From JANNWF01 sp052390415 (GTDB taxonomy: Bacteria > Pseudomonadota > Gammaproteobacteria > Xanthomonadales > Xanthomonadaceae), in the NCBI GenBank assembly GCA_052390415.1, contig JBQTGY010000167.1:1-22156 (forward strand): 22,156 nucleotides of DNA, written 5' to 3'. This document shows, one piece after another, positions 1-7,597 of the stretch. How positions within the stretch are numbered: the first letter of the stretch is position 1; the number at the start of each line of letters is the position of its first letter. Under the pieces are notes generated by a model. It was not told where the DNA came from. It worked only from the letters and a program-made list of their open reading frames with translations, and did not search any database. The position numbers were made by a program, and so were the translations under genes.

Positions 1-126
1 GTGAGCATCGTGCCAGCGGGAAAACGCAGCGAACACTTTGTCATTTTGAGATTCATCACTTTTGACGAGGCGCACCAACGAAGTTCGGGCGTTTTCTCGC
101 GACCTCATGAAATGTCCGGGCTAGGC
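1..126. mobile_element. Putative end of an insertion element (left window edge)
   Basis: The last 24 bases of this stretch (103-126) are the exact reverse complement of 22018-22041 at the other end of the window, which is the behaviour of a terminal inverted repeat. The DNA from 1 to 102 would then be the interior edge of the element. It is less GC-rich than its surroundings and has no recognisable protein in any frame. No transposase is visible, so the family cannot be named. It could also be a dispersed non-coding repeat. Confidence 0.4.
103..126 (+). repeat. 24-bp terminal-inverted-repeat-like sequence, left copy
   Basis: The core reads TGAAATGTCCGGGCTA. All 24 bases match the reverse complement of 22018-22041. 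A 24-base perfect match in opposite orientation within 22 kb is not expected by chance, so it is a genuine dispersed repeat. Flanking bases on the two sides do not match each other. Confidence 0.8.
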
Positions 127-258
127 CGCGACGCAGGTGTTCAGCGGGGCGTCGGACTCGGCATAACGAATTCAGAACGGATTCACCGCCTGCCGACCAG
201 ACTGCGGTTCTCGCATTGACCTGCGTAACACGAGGCACCGCTTTCGCCGCTGCTGGGC

Positions 259-286
259 TTGCACATCCAGCGCCGAACGTTAAGAT
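259..286 (+). promoter_or_regulatory. Candidate sigma-70 promoter for the PepSY-like gene
   Basis: TTGCAC (259-264) and TAAGAT (281-286) are separated by 16 bases. The predicted transcription start, about 293, lies only a few bases before the ATG at 297, so the mRNA would be nearly leaderless. This fits the absence of a Shine-Dalgarno sequence before that ATG. Confidence 0.35.
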
Positions 287-296
287 TCCGTACCCC

Positions 297-794
297 ATGC
301 GCACCCTCCCGCTTCCATTGCTGACTTTTGTGGCGCTTTGCGTCGCTTGGCCGGCGTGGGCGGCACCGTTGGATGAGGACCGCCGCGAACAAATGCCCGA
401 GTCGGTGCGACGCATCGAGAGCGAGACCGGCGGGCGTGTTTTGCAGGTGCGACCGATTCAGCGCGGCAATCGCGAGATTTACCGGATGAAGGTGTTGACA
501 CCGGAAGGGCGTATTCGCGTCATGCAGGACGACCCGCGGCAGCGCCGGCGCGAATCCGCGCCCTTGTTGCGCGACATGCCGACGATGCAAGGCGACCCGC
601 GGCAACGCATGCGCGACGCCCCTCCGCCGCCGCGCGAAATGCGAAACTTTCAGGATGACTCGCATCTGCGCATGCGGGAGTTCTCCCAGCCGCCGCGTGA
701 AATGCGTGGCATGCAGGGTGATCTGCGCCCGAACATGCGTGAGTCCGCGCCACCACCGCAAATTCCGAGCGAACCCGCGCGCGATGAGCGCTGA
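297..794 (+). CDS. Secreted PepSY-like protein with 21-residue tandem repeats
   Basis: A 165-residue protein. Residues 1-22 form a signal peptide (hydrophobic stretch, then AWA before the predicted cut), so it should be periplasmic. Residues about 30-75 (RRIESETGGRVLQV..., KVLTPEGRIRVM) have the pattern of a single PepSY-like domain, often found encoded next to two-component systems. Residues 76-159 are four imperfect 21-residue repeats rich in Met, Arg and Pro, and strongly basic. The start at 297 was chosen because it begins the signal peptide; the frame opens further upstream but without a plausible N-terminus. It sits 53 bases before the phoP-like gene and reads the same way, so it may be co-transcribed and act as a periplasmic modulator of the sensor. 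That role is inference; the repeat region has no function I recognise. Confidence 0.75.
   Translation: MRTLPLPLLTFVALCVAWPAWAAPLDEDRREQMPESVRRIESETGGRVLQVRPIQRGNREIYRMKVLTPEGRIRVMQDDPRQRRRESAPLLRDMPTMQGDPRQRMRDAPPPPREMRNFQDDSHLRMREFSQPPREMRGMQGDLRPNMRESAPPPQIPSEPARDER
522..773 (+). repeat. Four tandem 63-bp repeats inside a coding region
   Basis: Units at 522-584, 585-647, 648-710 and 711-773 each encode 21 residues beginning M/F-Q-D/G-D. Units 2 and 3 share PPREMR near their ends and units 1, 2 and 4 share QxDxR near their starts. Divergence between units is moderate, so the expansion is not recent. Confidence 0.8.
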
Positions 795-847
795 TCGCTT
801 AGCATCCCCGCAGCTGCCAATAACCAAACCCGTGGAGTTCTGATCGG

Positions 848-1528
848 ATGCGTATCCTTCTGGTTGAAGATGAAGCACCGCTGCGCGAAACCCTGACCGC
901 GCGTCTGCGCCGCGAGGGTTTTGCGGTCGACGCCGCCAGCGATGGCGAAGAAGGGCTTTACCTCGGACGTGAAATGCCGTTCGATGTCGCTGTCATCGAT
1001 CTTGGTCTGCCCAAGTTGTCCGGCATGGAGTTGGTGCGTTTGTTGCGCGGTGAGCAGAAGAGCTTTCCTATCCTGATTCTGACCGCGCGCTCCAGCTGGC
1101 AAGACAAGGTGGAAGGCTTGAAAGCAGGTGCCGACGATTACCTGGTAAAGCCCTTCCACATCGAAGAATTGCTGGCGCGTTTGAACGCGCTGCTTCGGCG
1201 TGCGGCGGGTTGGAGCAAACCGCAGCTCGAATGCGGTCCCATTCGCCTGGATCTGGCTGCGCAAACGGTGTCTTCGGATGGTGGGGCGGTTGACCTCACC
1301 AGCTACGAATACAAAGTGCTCGAGTACTTGATGCTGCACGCGGGCGAGCTGGTCTCCAAAGCCGATCTCACCGAGCATATCTATCAGCAGGATTTCGACC
1401 GCGACTCCAACGTGCTGGAAGTGTTCATAGGCCGCTTGCGCAAGAAGCTCGATCCGGAAGGCAACTTGAAGCCCATTGAAACCGTTCGTGGCCGTGGTTA
1501 CCGGTTTGCCATTCCGCGCAACGAGTGA
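848..1528 (+). CDS. phoP: OmpR/PhoP-family response regulator
   Basis: A 226-residue DNA-binding response regulator. The receiver domain covers residues 1-115, with acidic residues E7 and D8, the phospho-acceptor D51 in VIDLGLP, switch T79 and the invariant K101 followed by P102. The C-terminal winged helix (about 128-222) contains LTSYEYKVLEYL and ends in the typical VRGRGYRF motif. The sequence strongly resembles xanthomonad PhoP, which controls envelope, low-Mg2+ and antimicrobial-peptide responses. It is followed 52 bases later by a matching sensor kinase, so the two form a cognate pair. The length is normal for the family. The exact physiological signal cannot be read from the sequence. 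Confidence 0.93.
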   Translation: MRILLVEDEAPLRETLTARLRREGFAVDAASDGEEGLYLGREMPFDVAVIDLGLPKLSGMELVRLLRGEQKSFPILILTARSSWQDKVEGLKAGADDYLVKPFHIEELLARLNALLRRAAGWSKPQLECGPIRLDLAAQTVSSDGGAVDLTSYEYKVLEYLMLHAGELVSKADLTEHIYQQDFDRDSNVLEVFIGRLRKKLDPEGNLKPIETVRGRGYRFAIPRNE

Positions 1529-1580
1529 GTGCTCGCGCCGCTTGGTCGGCTTGATCCGCTGAAACGAGCCAGCTGAAGCC

Positions 1581-2945
1581 ATGGCTGGGCGTTCGGTTTC
1601 ACTGCAAGCACGGCAGCTGATTGCCGCCAGCATCGGTCTGTTCGCATTTCTTGGTTTGACGGGTTATGCCCTCGATCAGGCGTTTGCCGACGCCGTGCTA
1701 TCAGGCGTGCGCGAGCGCCTGCAGACCTACGCCTACGCCTATCTCGCGGGTACCGACGTGACCCGCGGCAAGGCCTTGATACCGCCGGCGGAATCGCCCG
1801 AGCCGCGCTTCGAGCAGCCGGGCAGTAGCGGTTTGTATGCAGCCATCGATGGCGAGGCCTTCCGCTGGGAGTCCGGTTCGACCATTGGTCGCAATTTGCC
1901 ATTCAGGGACCCATTACGGCCCGGCGAATCCGAATTCGTGGGCCCGTTGGAAAGTCCGGTCGGCCCGATTTACCGCTTTGGAATTGGCGTTGCCTGGGAA
2001 GTGAGCGCCGAGGATTCGGTCACCTTCTCGGTCTTCATTGGTGAAACCACCGAGGTCGCCGACCGCCAGATTCGGGTCTTCCGACGCACCCTGTGGGTGT
2101 ATCTGGGTGGTGCCGGACTGCTCCTGCTTGTATTGCAGGTGTGGGTCGCGCGTTGGAGCTTGAATCCGCTGCGCCGCGTCGAGCGCGATCTGGCCAAGGT
2201 CGAGCGCGGCGCCAGCGATCAGCTGGACGGCAATTATCCACGCGAGCTGCGCCCACTCACCGACAACCTCAACGCCTTTATTGAGAGCGAGCGCGATCAT
2301 CTGACCCGCTACCGCAACACGCTGGGCGATCTGGCGCACAGTCTGAAGACGCCGCTGGCGGTGCTGCGCACGCGCCTGGAAGGCGATAACGACGAGGCTG
2401 AGCTGCGCGATGAAGTGCGCGCCCAGGTGCAACGCATGGACGAGATTGTTGCCTATCAGTTGTCGCGGGCAGCAACGTCAGGCCATCAACGATTTGCCGC
2501 GCCGTTGCCGATCGAATCGAATGCCGAGGGCATCGTCGAGGGCCTGGAAAAGGTCTATGCCGAGCGCGGCGTGTTATGCGAGTTCGAGATCGAACCCAGT
2601 GCGCGCTTTCATGGCGAACAGGGTGACTTGATGGAGTTGCTCGGCAACCTGTTGGAGAACGCCTTCAAGTGGGCCAAACAGCGCGTGCTGTTGCGGGTGG
2701 ATCGACCCAATGGCGGCCGCGCATTGCGGATTTCGGTCGAAGATGATGGCCCCGGAATTCCGCCTGATCGGATCGAGAGTCTGCTGCAACGCGGCGTACG
2801 CGGCGACGAACGTGTGCACGGCCATGGCATTGGCCTGGCCATCGTGCAGGACATCGTGCGCGCGTATCGTGGTGAGCTGGAAGTGAGTCAGTCGCCGGAG
2901 TTGGGCGGCGCGCGGTTTCTGGTGGTGATACCGCCGCCGCGTTAG
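1581..2945 (+). CDS. phoQ: PhoQ-like sensor histidine kinase
   Basis: A 454-residue inner-membrane kinase. The first membrane helix is at about 11-31, a periplasmic sensor at 32-170 and the second helix at about 171-190, followed by a HAMP-like linker. The dimerisation domain has the phospho-acceptor H253 in LAHSLKTPLAVLR. The ATPase domain shows the N-box around N360 (GNLLENAFKWA), the G1 box DDGPGIP (388-394) and the G2 box GHGIGLA (414-420), so all catalytic boxes are intact. It follows the phoP-like regulator directly and should phosphorylate it. The periplasmic region is unremarkable in charge, so ligand identity is not visible. The ATG at 1581 is the only convincing start before the first helix; its ribosome-binding site is weak. 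Confidence 0.92.
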   Translation: MAGRSVSLQARQLIAASIGLFAFLGLTGYALDQAFADAVLSGVRERLQTYAYAYLAGTDVTRGKALIPPAESPEPRFEQPGSSGLYAAIDGEAFRWESGSTIGRNLPFRDPLRPGESEFVGPLESPVGPIYRFGIGVAWEVSAEDSVTFSVFIGETTEVADRQIRVFRRTLWVYLGGAGLLLLVLQVWVARWSLNPLRRVERDLAKVERGASDQLDGNYPRELRPLTDNLNAFIESERDHLTRYRNTLGDLAHSLKTPLAVLRTRLEGDNDEAELRDEVRAQVQRMDEIVAYQLSRAATSGHQRFAAPLPIESNAEGIVEGLEKVYAERGVLCEFEIEPSARFHGEQGDLMELLGNLLENAFKWAKQRVLLRVDRPNGGRALRISVEDDGPGIPPDRIESLLQRGVRGDERVHGHGIGLAIVQDIVRAYRGELEVSQSPELGGARFLVVIPPPR

Positions 2946-2962
2946 AGCGAGTTCCCGTTTGT

Positions 2963-3012
2963 AGTTCCAGGTCCGGAACAGCCGGGTTTCCTGCTCTTCT
3001 GGAGCTGGAACT
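2963..3012. terminator. Possible bidirectional terminator hairpin between convergent genes
   Basis: AGTTCCAG (2963-2970) pairs with CTGGAACT (3005-3012) across a 34-base loop, between the convergent ends of the sensor kinase and the DUF1820 gene. A smaller GTTCC/GGAAC pair lies within it. There is no T-tract, so the call rests on position and symmetry. Confidence 0.3.
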
Positions 3013-3021
3013 GGATCTGCT

Positions 3022-3345
3022 TCATCTAGGCTTCGCCGGCAACGGAAACGGTGTCACCACACGTTCGCCGGTGGCTACATCACGAATGGCGAGCTGGCCT
3101 TTGCGCTCCACTTCTTCAACGCGAATGACCGACTGCATCGGCAAGTGCAATTTGCGCGTCTGCCCGAACTCGTCGCGCAAGCGTTCTTCCGTGGGATCGA
3201 TGACCAGGCTGTCGCCGCCGTCCCAGACCAGTTCAGCGACTTCCGTATAACCCCACAGACTGCTGCTGGCGACGTGCCGGGCATACAGTTCGTAGACCTT
3301 GCCGGCGTTGTGAAAAGTGATTTTGTAGAGCGTGCGCTGGGCCAT
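3022..3345 (-). CDS. DUF1820 family protein
   Basis: A 107-residue soluble protein opening with AQRTLYKITFHNAGKVYELYA and containing VIDPTEERLRDEFG. I recognise this as the DUF1820 family, a small conserved gammaproteobacterial protein of unknown function. There is no signal peptide or membrane helix, so it is cytoplasmic. It is the last gene of the leftward block, 124 bases after the rhomboid gene. That gap is wide enough for a separate promoter, so co-transcription is uncertain. Length and composition are normal for the family. I cannot assign a biochemical role. Confidence 0.85.
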   Translation of the reverse strand: MAQRTLYKITFHNAGKVYELYARHVASSSLWGYTEVAELVWDGGDSLVIDPTEERLRDEFGQTRKLHLPMQSVIRVEEVERKGQLAIRDVATGERVVTPFPLPAKPR

Positions 3346-3469
3346 GAATCGAATTGTGGCCTGTTATTCATCGGCTGTCCGCATACGACGCAGCAAACCG
3401 CTTTTCAGCTCAATCGAGCAACCAGTGTGGCTGGATATTTTGCGGCGCGTGCCGGAATGACGAGCGGGA

Positions 3470-4159
3470 CTAACTGCGGCTGTTGCGCAAACGCTTCGCG
3501 ATGGCCGGACGTGCGAGCAGGCCAATCAACAAACCAATCAGAAATCCGGCCAGGTGGGCCGACCACGCCACGGCACCGAAGCCGGGGCCGACGAAGCTGA
3601 ACACCAGCTGCAGCAGCGCCCAGACGCCGATCATGACCGGCGCCGGAGTACGCACGAACTCCAGAAACAATCCCAGCGGCAATACAAATCCAAGCTTGGC
3701 GCGTGGGAACAGGGCGAGATAGGCGCCGATCAAGGCCGAGATCGCTCCCGAGGCACCGATGATCACGGAGCGTGTGCTTTCCAGCAGCACCACCGGTGCC
3801 AGATTGGCCAAGGCGCCGCCGATCAGGAACAACAGCAGAAATCGCCACGGACCCAGCGCGCGCTCGGCGGGCAAACCAAAGATGACAAGGAACAGCATGT
3901 TGCCGACCAGGTGCAACCAGTCGGCATGAATGAACAGCGCGCTCAACAGCGTCAGCAGTCGGCCATCCAGCAAACCCGCGAAAGGCGCGGCGCTGGGGAA
4001 CAAGGTTTCCGGCACGGCGCCCCAGCGGCGCAAGAACAGCATCCGCGGATCGCTGTCCTGGGTCGCCAGCCACACGAAGGTAAGCATCGACACGACCACC
4101 AGCAGCGGTGCCACCCACGCCGCCGGCTGCTTTCGTCGATCCGGAACGTCAACGAACAT
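3470..4159 (-). CDS. Rhomboid-family intramembrane serine protease
   Basis: A 229-residue polytopic membrane protein with about six helices. The catalytic dyad is visible: S137 in IIGASGAISALIGAYL and H202 in AWSAHLAGFLIG. The helix-2 motif HADWLHLVGN supplies H83 and N87, equivalent to the oxyanion-stabilising His and Asn of GlpG. The long loop between helices 1 and 2 (about 33-68) is typical. Such enzymes cleave membrane-protein substrates within the bilayer. It starts 15 bases after the gspB stop, so it is probably in the same transcript as exeA and gspB. Whether it processes secretion components is speculation. It lacks the GlpG N-terminal cytoplasmic domain, so it should not be called glpG. 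Confidence 0.92.
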   Translation of the reverse strand: MFVDVPDRRKQPAAWVAPLLVVVSMLTFVWLATQDSDPRMLFLRRWGAVPETLFPSAAPFAGLLDGRLLTLLSALFIHADWLHLVGNMLFLVIFGLPAERALGPWRFLLLFLIGGALANLAPVVLLESTRSVIIGASGAISALIGAYLALFPRAKLGFVLPLGLFLEFVRTPAPVMIGVWALLQLVFSFVGPGFGAVAWSAHLAGFLIGLLIGLLARPAIAKRLRNSRS

Positions 4160-4174
4160 GGGAATTGCGGCTTT

Positions 4175-4978
4175 TCAGGGCCGCTGGATCAGAATCAGGC
4201 GACCGCGGATATCGACCACCGCCCCTTCGCGGCGGATTTCGACAAGCTTCACCTCGGCTGCCAACGGATCGCCTTCGGCGTGCCGTTTCCCATCAATCAT
4301 CACGAAGCGTCGCGACGGCTCGGCATTGAACACGTGCATGTTCAAACGCAGTGGCGGCAGTCCAGCACGCTCGGCTTCACTCAATGCACTGAGCGGCGTG
4401 GTGGCCGGGACGTCAGCTACCGCAATTGCCGGTGGCTCGATCGGGGCCGGCTTGGGCGCGGTTGCTGATGCTGGTGTTGACGCGACAGCGGTGATTGCCG
4501 CCGGAGGTTGTGTTGTGGTGACCGGCGCAGTTGGGGTGGGCGGCGGGGTGCTGACCGGCGCTGGCAACGGCAGCGATTCGCGCTCGGTGGACTCAAAATC
4601 GGGGTCGGAGGGGAAGTCCGCAGGTCCCGCCGCCGGCATTGGGCGCGTCGCGGCAGGCGGCGTGGTGATCGGGGTTGCAGCCGCCGGCTGCGTGTCATTG
4701 GGCGCCGCAACGACCGCAGGCAGCTGACGAGGCGTGGGAGCGGCCGCGCTGGCAACGACGGCTGGCGCTGCCTCGTTGGCGCCCAACTGCCCGTTGCGCC
4801 CTAACCACCACGCCAACGCAATCGCAATCACGACCAACGCGATTACCAAACCAACCCACCACCAACGGCGGCGCGAAGGCTCCACTGGACCCATCGACAT
4901 GGGTGTGAGCAGACCAGGCGCACGACCCATCTGGCGCTCGGCTTCCGACTTTCGCAGCGCTTCAAGTATCAGCGACAT
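4175..4978 (-). CDS. gspB: General secretion pathway protein B (GspB/ExeB-like)
   Basis: A 267-residue bitopic inner-membrane protein. The N-terminus MSLILEALRKSEAERQMGR is diagnostic of the GspB/ExeB family. A single membrane helix lies at about 39-59. Residues about 64-205 are a Pro/Ala/Thr-rich linker able to cross the periplasm. Residues about 208-267 form the conserved C-terminal domain (MHVFNAEPSRRFVMIDGKR). With ExeA it forms the complex that inserts or assembles the type II secretin (GspD) through the peptidoglycan. It lies 58 bases downstream of exeA. No core type II secretion genes are in this window, so they must be elsewhere in the genome if the system is functional. Confidence 0.9.
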   Translation of the reverse strand: MSLILEALRKSEAERQMGRAPGLLTPMSMGPVEPSRRRWWWVGLVIALVVIAIALAWWLGRNGQLGANEAAPAVVASAAAPTPRQLPAVVAAPNDTQPAAATPITTPPAATRPMPAAGPADFPSDPDFESTERESLPLPAPVSTPPPTPTAPVTTTQPPAAITAVASTPASATAPKPAPIEPPAIAVADVPATTPLSALSEAERAGLPPLRLNMHVFNAEPSRRFVMIDGKRHAEGDPLAAEVKLVEIRREGAVVDIRGRLILIQRP

Positions 4979-5036
4979 GGGCTGAGCACCGCAGACATGG
5001 CCGCGCCGGGGGCGGTCAGTGCAAACTCGACCGTGA

Positions 5037-6656
5037 TCACTGCAGGGTCCGCCGCAGCCGTGGCCCGCCGCGCTCTTCGGCGGTCAAGGCGAGCAAGGTT
5101 TCCGGGCCCACGATGCCATCGGGTACCAAACCGTGCGCGGATTGCAGGCGGCGCACGCCGGCCTCCATTGCGGTATCAAAATAGGCCGGACCGAGGACGT
5201 CGCTGCGCAACAGGTCGCGCCGCTGCAGGACCTCGCGTAGCCAATCGGCGGAGGCGCCGCTATCACCGCGGCGGATCGGCATGTTGACGAAGGCGGGCGC
5301 GCGCCAGACGGCATAGAACTCACCCAGCCAGACCTGCTCCAGATGGCCGCGCCTGATGTCGAAAGTCTCGCCGGCAATGGCGATGCGCGCACGCAGATCG
5401 CTGAGGCCCAGCAACACGCCCCAGGCCTCGCGCTCGCGCGCTGCCAAACGCAGAATCACGGGCCGCCGCAAGGTGGCCAGCTTGCTCAAACTGCCCGAGC
5501 CGCGCAGGCAATAGACGCCTGTGGTGAGTACCAGCGGGCAACGCTCGGCGGTGCGAACATCGGCCTCCTCGGCGCGTAGCGTCCACAGCGACAACAACTG
5601 ATTCCAGGCGGCCAGGTTGGATTGCGCAGAATCGGCGATGTGCGCTTCCAGCAGGGCCGGATCGACCGGATCATTGGTCTTTGACCCCGGGTTGTTGGTT
5701 GCCGCCGGGTCGGCAATCGTGGGCTCGATGGCAGCGGGTGTTGCCTCGCGCCCACGCGGAACCAGCACCAGCAACGCGATGACTGCAATCAGGGCGGCAG
5801 CCGCCAACCACGTCGAGCGGATTGCCGGAATGCGGCGCCTGGCGGGCGGCAAGGCTTCGGCCGCGGCGGCATCCACCTCGCGTTCTCCGATCTGGTTCAG
5901 CGTTTTTGCGTAGCCGGCCACCAGCGAACGATCGGCGATGATGTTGATCAAGCGCGGCACGCCGCCGGCGTGGTCGTGCAAGCGGCGCAGTGCCAGCTTG
6001 GTGAACGGCAATCGCGCACAACCGGCGACGCTGAGACGGTGACGCACGTAGGCGTCGGTCTCATCGGCAGTCAGCGGCGTCAGGTGGTAGCGCGCGGTAA
6101 TCCGCTGCGCCAACTGCCGCAGATCATCGCGGGCCAACAGGTCACGCAGTTCCGGCTGTCCCAACAAGATGATCTGCAACAGTTTTTGTGTGGGCGTCTC
6201 CAGGTTGGTCAACAGGCGCACTTGCTCCAGTGCTTCGGCCGACAGGTTTTGCGCCTCATCGATGATCAACACCACGCGCAGACCCTGCGCATAGGCATCC
6301 AGCAAGTAGGCATTGAGCACGTCGACCAGGCCTTTCAGACTGCCACGACGGCCAGCCAGATCGAGCTTCAATTCCTCGCCGATGGTCTCCAGCAATTCAA
6401 TCGGCGACAACCGCGGATTCAGTACCAGCGCAATGCGCGTGTTCTCCGGAAGTTGCTCCAGCAATAGCCGGCACAGCGTGGTCTTGCCGGTTCCGACTTC
6501 GCCGGTGAGTTGCACAAAACCGCCGCCGCCGCCTTGACCGATGCCATACAACAGGTGCGCGAGCGCATCCCGATGGCGCTCGCTGAGAAACACGAAACGC
6601 GGATCCGGAGTGATCGAGAACGGCGGTTCCTTGAGGCCGTAGTAGTCGAGATACAT
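5037..6656 (-). CDS. gspA: ExeA/GspA-type secretion ATPase with peptidoglycan-binding domain
   Basis: A 539-residue protein. The start at 6656 was chosen because the family begins MYLDYYGLKEPPFSITPDPRF; the longer frame to 6746 adds 30 residues unlike the family. An AAA ATPase domain fills about 1-270, with Walker A GEVGTGKT (52-59) and Walker B LIIDEAQ (D133, E134). A membrane helix spans about 282-300. The periplasmic part holds a C39-peptidase-like region with two cysteines (C373, C383) and then a peptidoglycan-binding domain (about 490-525, with DGIVGPETLLAL). Together with GspB it uses ATP to localise the type II secretin through the cell wall. It heads a leftward operon with gspB and probably the rhomboid gene. 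Confidence 0.92.
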   Translation of the reverse strand: MYLDYYGLKEPPFSITPDPRFVFLSERHRDALAHLLYGIGQGGGGGFVQLTGEVGTGKTTLCRLLLEQLPENTRIALVLNPRLSPIELLETIGEELKLDLAGRRGSLKGLVDVLNAYLLDAYAQGLRVVLIIDEAQNLSAEALEQVRLLTNLETPTQKLLQIILLGQPELRDLLARDDLRQLAQRITARYHLTPLTADETDAYVRHRLSVAGCARLPFTKLALRRLHDHAGGVPRLINIIADRSLVAGYAKTLNQIGEREVDAAAAEALPPARRRIPAIRSTWLAAAALIAVIALLVLVPRGREATPAAIEPTIADPAATNNPGSKTNDPVDPALLEAHIADSAQSNLAAWNQLLSLWTLRAEEADVRTAERCPLVLTTGVYCLRGSGSLSKLATLRRPVILRLAAREREAWGVLLGLSDLRARIAIAGETFDIRRGHLEQVWLGEFYAVWRAPAFVNMPIRRGDSGASADWLREVLQRRDLLRSDVLGPAYFDTAMEAGVRRLQSAHGLVPDGIVGPETLLALTAEERGGPRLRRTLQ

Positions 6657-6865
6657 CGGACGAGAAAAGCACCTGTGCAGACGAAAGCGCCAGCCGGATT
6701 GGCTGGCGCAAGGGGAGGATCGAGACCACGCAACCGCTAGAAGCACGCCAGCAACTGTGCGTCAGCGTAACGGTGCGGGTGCTGCCACTGCGTTATTAAT
6801 CAGTTAAATCGAATCGCCCCGGTTACGGCTGAGGACGCCGCCGAGGCCTGTTTGCGATGGCGTGC

Positions 6866-7489
6866 TCATTGCAGCGCCAGTTGTGGTTGCGCCAACTCGA
6901 TCTGACCGCTGCCGGCAGTGATCTTCTTGAATTCGGCGCGACTCACCGATACGTAGCGCTCGTTGCCACCGATCTCGACCTGCGGTCCGGCGGTCACTGC
7001 CCGCCCATTGTCGTCGACCCGCACCACCATCGTCGCCTTCTTGCCGCTGTGACAAATGGTCTTGATCTCGGAAAACGAATCCGCCCACGCCAGCAGGTAC
7101 TGGCTGCCTTCGAACAACTCACCACGAAAATCGGTGCGCAAGCCAAATGCCAGCACCGGCACATTCAGCTGATCGACAACCTCGCTCAATTGCCACACCT
7201 GCTGTTTACTCAGGAACTGGGCTTCATCGACCAGCACACAATGCAGGGCGCCATGCGCGCGGATGTCGTCCCTCACCAAAGCTTCAATGTCGTCAGTGGC
7301 AAGGAATATCCGTCCATCGGCACGTAAACCAATGCGTGAGGCGACCACGCCGACGCCGCTGCGATCATCCAGTTGGGGCGTGAGGATCAAGGTGCGCATG
7401 CCGCGCTCACGATAGTTGTGCGCGCTTTGCAGCAGGGTGGTGGTCTTCCCGGCATTCATCGCCGAGTAGTAGAAATAGAGCTTGGCCAT
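6866..7489 (-). CDS. tdk: Thymidine kinase
   Basis: A 207-residue cytosolic type II thymidine kinase that phosphorylates thymidine to dTMP in nucleotide salvage. It has the P-loop SAMNAGKTTTLL (G14, K15, T16), the catalytic glutamate E89 in VLVDEAQFL and the thymidine-binding lasso around GGNERYVSVS. Of the four zinc-ligand positions known from E. coli (C145, C148, C183, H186), only one Cys is clearly retained (C146 here, in TICHSGKKA); the equivalents of the second and third are Ser (148, 183). The structural zinc site is therefore probably lost. The enzyme core is otherwise intact. It is divergent from rep, with 108 bases between the starts. Confidence 0.95.
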   Translation of the reverse strand: MAKLYFYYSAMNAGKTTTLLQSAHNYRERGMRTLILTPQLDDRSGVGVVASRIGLRADGRIFLATDDIEALVRDDIRAHGALHCVLVDEAQFLSKQQVWQLSEVVDQLNVPVLAFGLRTDFRGELFEGSQYLLAWADSFSEIKTICHSGKKATMVVRVDDNGRAVTAGPQVEIGGNERYVSVSRAEFKKITAGSGQIELAQPQLALQ

Positions 7490-7597
7490 GGGCGAAGTCT
7501 AACCTCCGGCCACCTCTGTCTCCTTCCGTCCAGACCGCAAACACGCTGACTGGTGCGAGAATGCCGGCCCCTCGCGCCGTGGTGCCCGTTCAACCCG

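Noticed and set aside
1..219. Short open frame at the left edge starting with GTG
   Set aside because: It runs straight through the 24-base terminal repeat into unrelated sequence and resembles no family, so it is not treated as a gene.
3554..4468. 304-residue plus-strand open frame opposite the rhomboid and gspB genes
   Set aside because: It is Gln/Arg-rich as expected for antisense of GC-rich coding DNA; both genes on the other strand have intact family motifs.
6821..6826. GTAACC on the minus strand upstream of exeA
   Set aside because: There is no CGAA at the required spacing, and the gene downstream is a secretion ATPase unrelated to the metal module.
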